A stretch of 64,000 nucleotides of DNA from Clostridiaceae bacterium (GTDB lineage Bacteria; Bacillota_I; Bacilli_A; Erysipelotrichales; Coprobacillaceae), in contig CABJAS010000005.1 in assembly GCA_902363625.1 (NCBI GenBank), positions 55,715 through 119,714 of the forward strand, read 5' to 3'. Both the position numbers and the translations under genes were made by a program. The notes under the pieces were generated by a model, which was given only the letters and a program-made list of their open reading frames with translations, ran no database searches and was not told the origin of the DNA. Below are positions 17,979 through 27,595 of this stretch, piece by piece; position 1 is the stretch's first letter, and each line of letters begins with the position of its first letter.

Positions 17979-19604
17979 ATGCGTAATATTGATATAGTAT
18001 ATAGATCTAGAGAAATGATGATTCAGTATAAAAGAATCCTAATTCCGATTTTTTTATTTGTTTCTTTAGTTGGGGTTATCCCATCACTAATATCAAATTC
18101 ACTTCTTACACTGATAGCGAGTATATTGATAATGCCTGCTACACAAGGACTTATCACTTCATCTTTAAAAGCTTATCGTGACAGTGGGGAAACGGTAGAA
18201 ACATATGAAGATGGGCTATATGGTTTTAAGAATTGGACGAAATTATTTGGTACATATTTTACGTATAATTTTATAAAATTCGTCATATTCTTTATTGAAG
18301 TTATTTTGGTAACGACACTGGTTTATATGGTGTTTGGTGATCAACTGATGGAAGCAGTGGAATTGATCAGTCAAACAAATTATGGGTTCCTTAGTTATGA
18401 ATATGCGTTAATGTCTGCGTTAGGCGCTGTATTTACAGTGTTGGCAATGATTGTCTTGCCAAACATTATCGTCATTATCATCACTAACATTATTTATGAT
18501 TTATTCTTCTTTCCGGTGTTTTATCTATTGGAAGATGGAGTTAAAGGATTTGAAGCAATGGGAATTGCTAAACGAATGATGAAAGGCAAGAAGAAACAGT
18601 TGTTTTTATTGAAGCTTTCTTTCTTTGGTTGGATAGTGTTAGCCTATATTCTGACTGTGATTATTGGAACGGTGATTTCAATGCTGATTCCGATTGGTGA
18701 TAATGGAACCTTTTTATTCACTATTATTTTATCTGCAATTATTAGTGTTTTAGTATATCGTGTTCGTTATCAATTAGCCATGACCATTTTTTATAAAGAA
18801 GTGGTCGGAGAGGATACGATAGAAATGGATGATCATTATTATGATTATGGAGAGTCTCGTTTTAAAGAGGAACTGCCAAGAGAAGATGATGATTTTTATG
18901 AAACATTCAGTAATAGGCAATTAATAATGGGGGTGGGTATATATCTACCTCTCTATTTTATTGGTGCAACATTTTTATTAAGCATTGTATTTGGACTTTT
19001 AATCAATGCCTTTGGCTGGACGGACAGCAATTTTGTCAACTCGTGGTTTAATTTTGTTGTTGATGGGACATTACTTATTATTGCCCTTTTTATGTTTAGA
19101 AACGTATTTCAATCTGCTTGGCAGTACTTTAAAAGTCTTTCTCTAAAAGAAATCGGGAAATTGACATTAGCCGGTTACGGATTGACTTATGTTGTGATGG
19201 TGGCTGGGAATATCGTAGTTAACTTATTTGATTTGGGCAGTGAAAGTGCAAATCAAGTAGCGATTGAAGGATTAATGCATAATTTTCCAATACCGATGTT
19301 GTTTGCGACGATTGTCTTTGCACCATTAGTTGAAGAATTTGTTTTCAGGGGCATTATTTTTAGGGCGATGCGCCGCTTTGGTCCAACGCTGGCAATTTTG
19401 GTGTCAGGCTTTCTATTTGGCTTTATCCATGTCAGTCGAGCTGTCTTTGCCGGAGACCTAAGTCAGTTTATACAAATAGCGCCGTATATGTTCATGGGCT
19501 GTTTATTTGCATTTCTTTATGAAAAGACAAAATCGATTGCTGTACCGATGTATTTACATGTTTTCAGTAATCTAATTTCAGTGCTTGTTATTCTGTTTAT
19601 TTAA
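17979..19604 (+). CDS. CPBP family intramembrane protease
   Basis: Polytopic membrane protein of 542 residues. The C-terminal third is a CPBP (CAAX/bacteriocin-processing) glutamic protease: VEEFVFRG carries the EExxxR motif, GFLFGFIHV the His of motif 2, and YLHVFSNL the final His/Asn. The N-terminal part is an unusually long block of about six membrane helices followed by an acidic loop (HYYDYGESRFKEELPREDDD). ATG 17979 is preferred because AAGGGAGG is 7 bases before it, while 17973 is too close. Its substrate is unknown. Family members act in immunity to bacteriocins or in prenyl-protein processing. Confidence 0.85.
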   Translation: MRNIDIVYRSREMMIQYKRILIPIFLFVSLVGVIPSLISNSLLTLIASILIMPATQGLITSSLKAYRDSGETVETYEDGLYGFKNWTKLFGTYFTYNFIKFVIFFIEVILVTTLVYMVFGDQLMEAVELISQTNYGFLSYEYALMSALGAVFTVLAMIVLPNIIVIIITNIIYDLFFFPVFYLLEDGVKGFEAMGIAKRMMKGKKKQLFLLKLSFFGWIVLAYILTVIIGTVISMLIPIGDNGTFLFTIILSAIISVLVYRVRYQLAMTIFYKEVVGEDTIEMDDHYYDYGESRFKEELPREDDDFYETFSNRQLIMGVGIYLPLYFIGATFLLSIVFGLLINAFGWTDSNFVNSWFNFVVDGTLLIIALFMFRNVFQSAWQYFKSLSLKEIGKLTLAGYGLTYVVMVAGNIVVNLFDLGSESANQVAIEGLMHNFPIPMLFATIVFAPLVEEFVFRGIIFRAMRRFGPTLAILVSGFLFGFIHVSRAVFAGDLSQFIQIAPYMFMGCLFAFLYEKTKSIAVPMYLHVFSNLISVLVILFI

Positions 19605-19616
19605 TCATAGTGATTT

Positions 19617-19641
19617 AGTAGCTATTACAGCTACTTTTTTA
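19617..19641 (+). terminator. Terminator after CPBP protease
   Basis: AGTAGC / GCTACT hairpin with a TATTACA loop and six T. Confidence 0.8.
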
Positions 19642-19701
19642 CGTTTAATGAACTAGTATTGCTTATATAGATGAGGTATAATGGGACAAAGGGGGATTTT
19701 T

Positions 19702-21141
19702 ATGAAAAAGTTTATACAGTGTTTACTTGCAATTTCTTTAGGATTAGTAGTACTTACAGGATGCAGTGATAAAAAGCATGGATTGAATCCCAATAATCCA
19801 ATTAGTATTACAATTTGGCACTATTATAATGGAAAACAGCTCGTTGCCTTTGAAGAAATGGTAAACCAGTTCAACCAAACTAAGGGGAAAGAATTAGGGA
19901 TTATCGCAACAGCAAAATCGAAATCAACGATTAATAATCTTTATGATGAATTACGTAATGCCGCAAATGAAGAAGTGGGTGCAGATGAGATGCCTAATAT
20001 CTTCGCTAATTATGTAGATTTTGCTTTAGAATTAGATAAAATGGGAAAATTAGTGGATCTAGATCAATATTTTACTAAGAAAGAATTAGATACATATGTC
20101 GATTCATTCATTGAGGAGGGACGCTTTGATGCGAAGAATTCATTAAAAGTATTTCCGACCGCTAAATCAACGGAAGTGATGATGGTCAATCAAACAGATT
20201 GGAATAAGTTTGCACAAGCAACAGGAAGCAGTCTTGAAGAACTTCAGACTTTAGAAGGAATTACGGAATGTGCAAAGAAATATTATGAATATACGGATGC
20301 TTTAACACCGGATATTGCAGATGATGGAAAAGCATTTTTCGGACGAGATTCAATGGCTAACTATATATTAAGCGGAGCTAAAGAATTGGGTGAAGAAGTA
20401 TTTAAAGTAGAAAATGGGGAAGTCACAATTTCATTGACAAAGGAAACGGCTAAGAAGTTATGGGATAATTACTATATTCCTTATATCAATGGATACTTCT
20501 TGTCTAAAGGACGATTCAGCAGTGATGATGCCAAAACAGGGGATATTATTGCTTTAGTTGGATCATCTTCTTCTGCAAGCTACTTCCCGTCAGCAGTGAT
20601 TGATGATGATGGAAACAGCTATCCGATTGAGTGTACGGTAATGAAAGCTCCTTATTTTAAAGATGGGGAAGCCATTGCAGTACAGCAGGGAGCTGGGATG
20701 TCGGTTTCGGTATCAGATGAGGCGCACGAATATGCATCTGCAGTTTTCTTAAAATGGTTTACTCAGGAAGAACAGAATGTTGAGTTTTCAGTAAACTCTT
20801 CTTATTTGCCAGTTCAAAAATCTGCTAATAATTTTGAAACGATTACAACGCGTCTGCAGGACAGTGAAGTTACTATGGCACCTGTTGTCAGTGATACTTT
20901 AAAAGTATCAGTAGACCAGGTTAATGATTATGAACTGTACACATCCAAAGCTTTTGACAATTCCAATGATGCCCGTAATGCGCTGGAAAAATCATTAAGT
21001 GATAAATCGAAGACAGATCGTCAAACTGTTTTGGACAGCAGTGATAAAAAAGCAGCCGTTAGTAATTTTGATACCGAAGAAAATTTCAATAATTGGTATG
21101 AGGGGTTATTAAAGGAATTAAATGAAATAATCAATAAATAG
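19702..21141 (+). CDS. Extracellular solute-binding lipoprotein (ABC type 1)
   Basis: Lipoprotein of 479 residues. The signal sequence KKFIQCLLAISLGLVVLTGC ends in a lipobox with the lipidated Cys. The mature part is a carbohydrate-type solute-binding protein: ITIWHYYNGKQLVAFEEMVN at the start and, later, VQQGAGMSVSVSDEAHEYAS and a FLKWFTQEEQN segment. No ABC permease or ATPase is near. The gene instead lies 11 bases ahead of a membrane GGDEF-EAL protein and appears co-transcribed. The inference is that it feeds ligand information to that receptor. ATG 19702 follows AAAGGGGG; 19681 is upstream of that site. Confidence 0.88.
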   Translation: MKKFIQCLLAISLGLVVLTGCSDKKHGLNPNNPISITIWHYYNGKQLVAFEEMVNQFNQTKGKELGIIATAKSKSTINNLYDELRNAANEEVGADEMPNIFANYVDFALELDKMGKLVDLDQYFTKKELDTYVDSFIEEGRFDAKNSLKVFPTAKSTEVMMVNQTDWNKFAQATGSSLEELQTLEGITECAKKYYEYTDALTPDIADDGKAFFGRDSMANYILSGAKELGEEVFKVENGEVTISLTKETAKKLWDNYYIPYINGYFLSKGRFSSDDAKTGDIIALVGSSSSASYFPSAVIDDDGNSYPIECTVMKAPYFKDGEAIAVQQGAGMSVSVSDEAHEYASAVFLKWFTQEEQNVEFSVNSSYLPVQKSANNFETITTRLQDSEVTMAPVVSDTLKVSVDQVNDYELYTSKAFDNSNDARNALEKSLSDKSKTDRQTVLDSSDKKAAVSNFDTEENFNNWYEGLLKELNEIINK

Positions 21142-21152
21142 GAGTATCTAAT

Positions 21153-24092
21153 ATGAAAAAGTCAACCTCTATAAAAACTAAATTATTAAAAGCGATGATT
21201 ACAGTTGTCTTAGTGCAATCATGTATTTATATAATTTTCGTTTTTGGTAGCGGGGCAATCAAGAATATCGAGACAAATGCATATAATAATATAGCAGCGA
21301 CTTCTCTGACAAGAAAAAACACTGTGGAGTCAATGTTAAGTCGATATAAAAACAGTTTAGATACTTTTGAAAAAGAATTTAATAAGAATATTCAAGCGCG
21401 TGCAAAAGATTTGGGAATAGATCTGATGAGTTCGTTAACTTCAGAACAGACTTCAGAATTGCTCCATCCTTTTGCCAATGAATTACTCACACTGACAAAG
21501 AATTCCAATGTGAATGGAGGATTTATTATCTTAGATGGAAACGGTGCAATTGAAAAGCCAGCTTTGTATTTCCGTCGTTTAGATATTTCTTCTATTTCTT
21601 TAGACAACAGTGATATCATTGCCGAGTATGGATTAAGTTCAATTATGAAAGATTATAATATTACACTGGATAGTCATTGGACACCTTATGTAGATCTAAA
21701 TATGATGGATTATCAAGATTTTTATACAAAACCATTTTCAGTGGTTAAAGAATATCCGGGATTAAAAAGTAGTCAGTATGGCTATTGGTCGAAAAAATTC
21801 AGTCTGAGCCCAACCGATATCGATATTTTTACCTATAGCTTACCCTTAATTGATGCTGCTGGAAATGTCTATGGGGTTGTAGGCATCGAAGTAAGCACTT
21901 CCTTGTTAGCTCAATCTATGAGTTATGATGATTTAAGTGTAGATGAAATGGGCGGATATCTGATCGCGGTAAACAGTAGGGAGGCAGACAGTCAGTATGG
22001 AATTGAATTTATCAATAGCCCATATTTAAAAGCAGTTTTGAATGGTTCTGATTTGACACTCAATATGATGGAAAATGTTCCTAATATGGCGAATGTTTCT
22101 GCACAGGGAGTGAATGAAAGCCTGGTTGCCGGGGTACATCGTATTAATATTTATGAGAAAAATGGTCCCTTCTCAAGTGACCAATGGTATTTGGTAGGGG
22201 TTGTCTCAAAAAACAATCTATTAAGTATGGTGTATACGATGGATAAAGCTATCCTTTTATCGTTTGTCACAGCAATCATGGTATCTGTGGGAATTGCTCT
22301 GCTTTCAAGCTCTAATATCTCTAAAGCGATGCTAAGGGTGATGAAGCGATTAAAAGAAAGCAATCCGGCTTCAAAAATTGAATTAGAAAAAGTGAATATT
22401 AACGAGATCGATGAATTATCCTCAGCGATTGAAAAGCTGAGTGCGGATGTGGCATTTAATGCTTCTCGTTTAAGTAAGATTTTTGAATCGATTGATTTTC
22501 CGCTGGCAGCAATCGAATATAAGGATAGTGAAAATTCAATCTATTGCTCGGATAGTTTAGTCACTCTTTTGGGAATGCCGAAAGATATCAATTTAGCGAG
22601 TTTAGATGAGGTTTCAACATTTTTTGAAGGATTTTATGATAAGATTATCGAAAATGAATATGATGAGGGGACGTTTACTTGCTTGGTTCCTTTTGAGGAT
22701 ACAAATAAATGGTTCCGTTTTGTTTTAAATGAATCGGATGATCGTTTGCTGGTTATTGTGACAGAGGTTACTAAAGAGAAGCTGGAAATGCAGAAAATGG
22801 CTTATGAACGTGACTACGATGTTTTAACCAATCTGCTGAACCGTCGGGCATTTAAAGAAAAAGCAATGGCGATTATAATGGATGACTATCCGGTGATCGC
22901 TTGTGTATTGTGGGATTTAGATAATCTAAAGTATGTCAATGATACGTATGGTCATGACTTTGGGGATCTTTATATTCAGCAGTCAGCTCAGGTATTAAGT
23001 ACGATTGAAATCGGAAAAGCAATTATATCCCGACAATCAGGGGATGAGTTTATAGGTTTGTTTTATGGCTATGAGACATCGGAAGAAGCACTGAATGAAA
23101 TTAAAAGGGTACATGGTACTTTATCAAAAACACGTATTCAATTTCCTGATCAATCGTCTATGCGTCTGCGTGCCTCTGCTGGTATTTCATGGTATCACGA
23201 AGATGCTTACACCTATGATCAGATGATCAAGCATGCGGATTTTGCGATGTATGATGCGAAAAGACGTCAAAAAGGAATTGTTGTAGCTTTCAATGAGGAT
23301 TCTTATGAAAGAGATAAAATTCTTCTGAATGATACTGAACTCTTAAATCAGATGCTGGAAACAATGGCTGTTCGTTATGCCTTTCAGCCAATCGTTTCAT
23401 TAAAAACAGGAGAAGTTTATGCTTACGAAGGACTAATGAGACCGCAAATTCCTAATCTGAAAGATCCATCTGATGTGATGCGACTGGCAAAATCACAATC
23501 TAAGCTCTATTATATTGAACAGATGACATGGTATCGTGTATTGGAGGATTACAGTGCGCAGATATCCTCTGACATGCCTTATAAATTATTTGTGAACTCT
23601 GTGCCAAATACCAGTCTGTCGGCTGTAGATATGAATCATATTCAGGAAACCTACGGTGCTTATTTGAAATCAATTGTAGTCGAGATGATTGAGAGTGAGC
23701 AATCAGATTTGGGACGTTTTGAAACAAAGGTGGATCAGCTTACACGTTGGCAGGCAGAACTTGCGATTGATGATTTTGGGACTGGCTACAGCAGTGAAAC
23801 AACCGTGTTAACAATGAATCCCGCTTATGTTAAAATTGATATTTCATTAATTAACAATATTGATAAAGACAAAGATAAGCAGCTAATGGTTAAAAGCTTT
23901 TTAGCTTATACGAAAGCCAAAGGGATAAAAGTTATTGGCGAAGGGGTAGAAAGACCGGAAGAATTAAAAACATTGATTGATTTAGATCTGGATTTTGTAC
24001 AGGGATTTTATGTGGCAGAACCGGATTATACAATAAAAGATATTAATGAAGAAATTAAAAAAGAAATTTTAAGCTATCATCAAAAAAATTAA
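21153..24092 (+). CDS. Membrane GGDEF-EAL protein with extracellular sensor
   Basis: Predicted cyclic-di-GMP enzyme of 979 residues. A membrane helix (about 13-33), an extracellular dCache-like sensor (about 35-360), a second helix (about 365-388) and a PAS-like segment lead to a GGDEF domain (about 550-710) and an EAL domain (about 725-975). The GGDEF site reads RQSGDEF (about 626-632), with Ser for the first Gly. The EAL site reads YEGLMRP, with Gly in place of Ala; downstream EAL residues (MIESEQ, IDDFGTGYSS, VKIDIS, GEGVE, VQGFY) are kept. Direction of activity cannot be decided. It is co-transcribed with the solute-binding lipoprotein; AGGAGTATC precedes it. Confidence 0.9.
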   Translation: MKKSTSIKTKLLKAMITVVLVQSCIYIIFVFGSGAIKNIETNAYNNIAATSLTRKNTVESMLSRYKNSLDTFEKEFNKNIQARAKDLGIDLMSSLTSEQTSELLHPFANELLTLTKNSNVNGGFIILDGNGAIEKPALYFRRLDISSISLDNSDIIAEYGLSSIMKDYNITLDSHWTPYVDLNMMDYQDFYTKPFSVVKEYPGLKSSQYGYWSKKFSLSPTDIDIFTYSLPLIDAAGNVYGVVGIEVSTSLLAQSMSYDDLSVDEMGGYLIAVNSREADSQYGIEFINSPYLKAVLNGSDLTLNMMENVPNMANVSAQGVNESLVAGVHRINIYEKNGPFSSDQWYLVGVVSKNNLLSMVYTMDKAILLSFVTAIMVSVGIALLSSSNISKAMLRVMKRLKESNPASKIELEKVNINEIDELSSAIEKLSADVAFNASRLSKIFESIDFPLAAIEYKDSENSIYCSDSLVTLLGMPKDINLASLDEVSTFFEGFYDKIIENEYDEGTFTCLVPFEDTNKWFRFVLNESDDRLLVIVTEVTKEKLEMQKMAYERDYDVLTNLLNRRAFKEKAMAIIMDDYPVIACVLWDLDNLKYVNDTYGHDFGDLYIQQSAQVLSTIEIGKAIISRQSGDEFIGLFYGYETSEEALNEIKRVHGTLSKTRIQFPDQSSMRLRASAGISWYHEDAYTYDQMIKHADFAMYDAKRRQKGIVVAFNEDSYERDKILLNDTELLNQMLETMAVRYAFQPIVSLKTGEVYAYEGLMRPQIPNLKDPSDVMRLAKSQSKLYYIEQMTWYRVLEDYSAQISSDMPYKLFVNSVPNTSLSAVDMNHIQETYGAYLKSIVVEMIESEQSDLGRFETKVDQLTRWQAELAIDDFGTGYSSETTVLTMNPAYVKIDISLINNIDKDKDKQLMVKSFLAYTKAKGIKVIGEGVERPEELKTLIDLDLDFVQGFYVAEPDYTIKDINEEIKKEILSYHQKN

Positions 24093-24159
24093 AATTTGTT
24101 TTGTCTTTATGTAAAGAAAGCCATACTAATAATAAAAAGGAATGAAAGGAGGAAAATAC

Positions 24160-26178
24160 ATGGATATCAAATTAAGTATTGAAAGTGGATTTGAGAATTT
24201 TAAAGATCGTTTTGATCATTTTCCTTATGGGATATGTCTGATCAGAAAAGATGACACATTAACGATTGATTATTTGAATGAATCTGCAAAGCGATTGATG
24301 TTAGATGTAAATCCGCCTTTTTCATTAATGGCTTTTATAGACATGAAAGAAGAAAACAAAAAAGCTTTTATTCAAAAACATAATCAGGATTGGCTGATGA
24401 ATATTAACTTTAATATGGGAAAGCAGCTTCTTCAGTTAAAATGTACACAAATGCCTGAACTAAGTCACTATATTGTCGGACTGCTGCTGGATATCAGTGA
24501 GTATCAGAGTGACGAAGCACAAATCAACCGCATTATTATCGAACAGACAGGAATAACTGTATTAGAATGGCAGCGTCAATTGTCACGTTACTATTTATCT
24601 GCCGGTGCGGAATGCTTTGGCTTTTATGAGTGCATGAATCCTTATAAATTCAATTTTCTAAAAAAAGAGGATGTTCATCCTGATGACTGGAAAGAAGTCA
24701 AACAGACATTTATGCTGCTGCAAAAAAATGAGAATCAAGCTAAGATAACTGTACGTTTAAAAGATAACGATCACAGTTATTTATGGTGTCAGCTTACTTT
24801 CTTTGCTATGCGTGATAAAGAGGGACAGATAGACCGTATGATTGTCACCATTCATAATGTCGATGAAGCAGTGAAAAATCGTCAGTCACTTGAATATTGG
24901 GCTGAATATGATCCTTTAACAGGATATTATAATTATGGTAAATTCAAAGAGTATGCCCGTGAGTTAATTAATAATAACCAAGATAAGAAGTATGCACTGT
25001 GCTATACGGATTTAAAGAATTTTAAGTTTTTAAACGATATCTATGGCTATGAAGAAGGAGATCGCATTCTTAAATACTGGGCGGACAAGTTGAATTTAGT
25101 TTCAAGGGAAAAAGAATCGTTTGCACGAATTTCTTCGGACCATTTCGCAACATTGAGAACCTATGAAGATATAGAGGATCTAGTATCCCGCTTTCATCAT
25201 TCGGTACATGAGCTTTATAAATATCAAAGTGCCACCAATAAGAAGTTTCCTTTAGAAGTAGCAGCGGGTTTTTATCTTATCAAAGAAAATGATCGCCACA
25301 GCATTGAGGATATGTTGGATCGTGCAAATATTGCCAGTAAGAGCGTAAAGGGAAAACCCGGCAGTCAATATGGCTTCTATGATGATCACCTGCGTCAAAG
25401 TGTGATTGCCCGCAAGGAATTAGAAGCTGAAATGTTCCATGCTTTAAAGGAGGAACAATTTGAAGTTTATTTTCAGCCCATCGTTGATATTAAAAACGGA
25501 GATCGGGTAACCGCAGTGGAGGCGTTAGTGCGCTGGCAGCACCCGCTTCGCGGAACTATTCCGCCAAATGATTTTATTCCTTTATTTGAACGCAATGGAT
25601 TTATTGTGGACTTAGATCTCTATATGTTTGAAAAGGTATGTCAGTATGTCAATAAAAATAAAATTACAGACATGATGATCTCTATTAATGTATCACGAGT
25701 GAGTGCCTTTCAATCCGATTTTGTGAAAAAGTATATTCAGTTAAAAGAACAATACCAGGTACCTGACGGAATTCTGGAGCTGGAATGTACTGAAACAACA
25801 GTAGTGAATAATCCCCGTGAATTAAATACGATTATGAATAAGTTGAAAGATTATGGCTTCTTATTCGCTATTGATGATTTCGGTTCCGGTTATTCATCTT
25901 TGAATGTTTTAAAGGAAATTTCAACTGTCGATGTTCTGAAATTGGATCGTATTTTCTGTACTGATGATCTGCAGGAAAGCCGTAATCATGCGATTATTTC
26001 CAGCATTATTACGATGGCAAAGAAACTGGATATGAAGGTGATTGCTGAGGGAGTGGAATCCTTAGTGCAGTGCGATATCTTAAAATCCTTGAACTGTGAT
26101 TATATACAAGGTTACTTATTTGATCGGCCTATGCCTATTTCGGCGTTTGATAAGAAGTATCGTGATTTAAAAAACTAA
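24160..26178 (+). CDS. PAS-degenerate GGDEF-EAL phosphodiesterase
   Basis: Cytosolic protein of 672 residues without signal or membrane segments. PAS-like regions (about 10-110 and 150-240) are followed by a GGDEF domain whose site is replaced by RISSDHF (about 320), so cyclase activity is unlikely. The EAL domain (about 425-670) is complete: VEALVRWQHP, LECTET, IDDFGSGYSS, LKLDRIF, AEGVES and IQGYLF. The expected activity is hydrolysis of cyclic-di-GMP, with the GGDEF part perhaps binding GTP as an activator. ATG 24160 follows AAAGGAGG. It lies 67 bases behind the membrane GGDEF-EAL gene in the same direction. Confidence 0.9.
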   Translation: MDIKLSIESGFENFKDRFDHFPYGICLIRKDDTLTIDYLNESAKRLMLDVNPPFSLMAFIDMKEENKKAFIQKHNQDWLMNINFNMGKQLLQLKCTQMPELSHYIVGLLLDISEYQSDEAQINRIIIEQTGITVLEWQRQLSRYYLSAGAECFGFYECMNPYKFNFLKKEDVHPDDWKEVKQTFMLLQKNENQAKITVRLKDNDHSYLWCQLTFFAMRDKEGQIDRMIVTIHNVDEAVKNRQSLEYWAEYDPLTGYYNYGKFKEYARELINNNQDKKYALCYTDLKNFKFLNDIYGYEEGDRILKYWADKLNLVSREKESFARISSDHFATLRTYEDIEDLVSRFHHSVHELYKYQSATNKKFPLEVAAGFYLIKENDRHSIEDMLDRANIASKSVKGKPGSQYGFYDDHLRQSVIARKELEAEMFHALKEEQFEVYFQPIVDIKNGDRVTAVEALVRWQHPLRGTIPPNDFIPLFERNGFIVDLDLYMFEKVCQYVNKNKITDMMISINVSRVSAFQSDFVKKYIQLKEQYQVPDGILELECTETTVVNNPRELNTIMNKLKDYGFLFAIDDFGSGYSSLNVLKEISTVDVLKLDRIFCTDDLQESRNHAIISSIITMAKKLDMKVIAEGVESLVQCDILKSLNCDYIQGYLFDRPMPISAFDKKYRDLKN

Positions 26179-26196
26179 GCCCTGATGGGCTTTTTA
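26177..26196 (+). terminator. Terminator after EAL gene
   Basis: AAGCCC / GGGCTT hairpin with a TGAT loop and a short T run. Confidence 0.72.
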
Positions 26197-26201
26197 AATG
26201 C

Positions 26202-26228
26202 AAAAAATCGCTTATATCAAGCGATTTT
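26202..26228 (-). terminator. Terminator of TPR gene
   Basis: On the minus strand AAAATCGCTT / AAGCGATTTT surrounds GATAT and is followed by T residues. It overlaps the stop codon. Confidence 0.75.
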
Positions 26229-27459
26229 CTGTAGAATGAATAGCATTTTGATAAATTTTCGCTTCTTCATCTCTGTTTTGCTTTGTTAGGAAAAAGATCA
26301 GCAAATGAGCGATGTAGCAGCGACTTCCATAATGTCTGCTTTGGTATTCTAATTGATACATCTTTTCTAAATGACGAATGATCTTTGTTTGACTGTTGCT
26401 GAACAGAAAAAGCTCAACTAATTCCAAATATAAAATTGAAGTCTGTGATTTTTGTTCAACTTGCTTCCCTGCTTCTAACCATTTCAAAGCCTTATGTGGC
26501 TGCTCTAAGTAAAAGTAGTTCAAAGCATAATGATAATGTAGGTTGTTAGCGTGCTTTGAATGGTGAAGCAGGTCTAAAGATCTGAGTGACTGTTCATATT
26601 GACCGGCATAAAGTTCACTACATGCCTTACACTCTAGGATATCTTCTGCCATTGAATCAAACTTCATATTGATGGCTCCAATCAGACAGTTACCGTAAAT
26701 TGCAATGGCTCGATTGAACTGACCGATTGATGCCATGATCTTTGCGTCATTCATTTCAGTATAAAGCCAGCGAATTGAGTTATCAGTGGCTAGAAAAAGG
26801 TGGATCGCATTTTGACTGCTGTTTTTTGCTTTAACACTGTCACCTAATGAAAGATAAACCATCGTCAGATAATATTCATTCATGGCTTTCATATTCTGCA
26901 CTTTAGCATATTGCTGGACAATCAACAGTTTTTCTAAAGCATCTTCGTTATGTAATGTGTAATGGTCAAGTAATGCGCTATATTGAATAAATATCAGATC
27001 ATCAAAAGTGAAGTTTCCATCTTCCTGCATGTGGATCTTTTGCAGAAACTTGATAATCCTTTTAGCTTCAGATAAATGCGTTTCCAGTGATATATAATAC
27101 ATCGCCACAATGAGCAGAAAAAGTGGATAGTCATCAGTATTCTCATAATGTGTTTCCCATTCTAATAAATGACAAAAAAGATGCTGCCTGTCAGCTGTTT
27201 TATAAAATACACTGGCATGATAAAATGCGAAAAAAATATTTCTTATCAGTTTATGGCTTTGGGCAACAGTCAATCTATCCTTGATCGGATAAGCTAATTG
27301 GATTGACTCATAAAAAGATTGAAGAAATGGGATATCGATCTTATTCCTTTTTAACACATCATCATTCAGCAAATACTGAGGACGTTCTAACTGATAAACG
27401 TTTCGGACATGCTGTGATACTTTTTTTCTTCTGAAATCCTGACTATCCTGAGGGCTCAT
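26212..27459 (-). CDS. TPR-type helical repeat protein, function unknown
   Basis: Protein of about 415 residues made of alpha-helical pairs resembling tetratricopeptide repeats (for example YYLTMVYLSLGDSVKAKNSS, HYHYALNYFYLEQPHKALKW). No DNA-binding domain, signal peptide or membrane segment is visible. The size resembles Rap or RNPP-type peptide-responsive regulators without their DNA-binding part, but this is only a structural analogy. ATG 27459 is listed; an in-frame TTG at 27474 is possible, and neither has a good ribosome binding site. A 50-codon frame with a strong site overlaps its start, so translational coupling is likely. It is antisense in the middle of the cyclic-di-GMP cluster. 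Confidence 0.7.
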   Translation of the reverse strand: MSPQDSQDFRRKKVSQHVRNVYQLERPQYLLNDDVLKRNKIDIPFLQSFYESIQLAYPIKDRLTVAQSHKLIRNIFFAFYHASVFYKTADRQHLFCHLLEWETHYENTDDYPLFLLIVAMYYISLETHLSEAKRIIKFLQKIHMQEDGNFTFDDLIFIQYSALLDHYTLHNEDALEKLLIVQQYAKVQNMKAMNEYYLTMVYLSLGDSVKAKNSSQNAIHLFLATDNSIRWLYTEMNDAKIMASIGQFNRAIAIYGNCLIGAINMKFDSMAEDILECKACSELYAGQYEQSLRSLDLLHHSKHANNLHYHYALNYFYLEQPHKALKWLEAGKQVEQKSQTSILYLELVELFLFSNSQTKIIRHLEKMYQLEYQSRHYGSRCYIAHLLIFFLTKQNRDEEAKIYQNAIHSTENRLI

Positions 27460-27595
27460 TTGTATTTTGGGCAATCCTATTTTCTTCGTTCCTGCTGTTT
27501 AGATAGGAACGCAGACTGACTGTCTTAGGTGAGCTGTTCGCCTTAAATAATGTGGAAGTTTTTATATTGGCTTGATAGTGGCTGAATCTGTTCAT
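27443..27595 (-). CDS. Small 50-residue protein overlapping the TPR gene
   Basis: A short frame with the strong site AAAGGAGAG before its ATG at 27595. It begins MNRFSHYQANIKTSTLFKAN and is polar and Asn/Ser-rich, without hydrophobic segments. Its end overlaps the beginning of the TPR gene by 17 to 32 bases. A TATAAT box on the minus strand at 27627-27632 could drive both. It could be a leader peptide for coupled translation or a real small protein; no family was recognised. Confidence 0.5.
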   Translation of the reverse strand: MNRFSHYQANIKTSTLFKANSSPKTVSLRSYLNSRNEENRIAQNTNEPSG

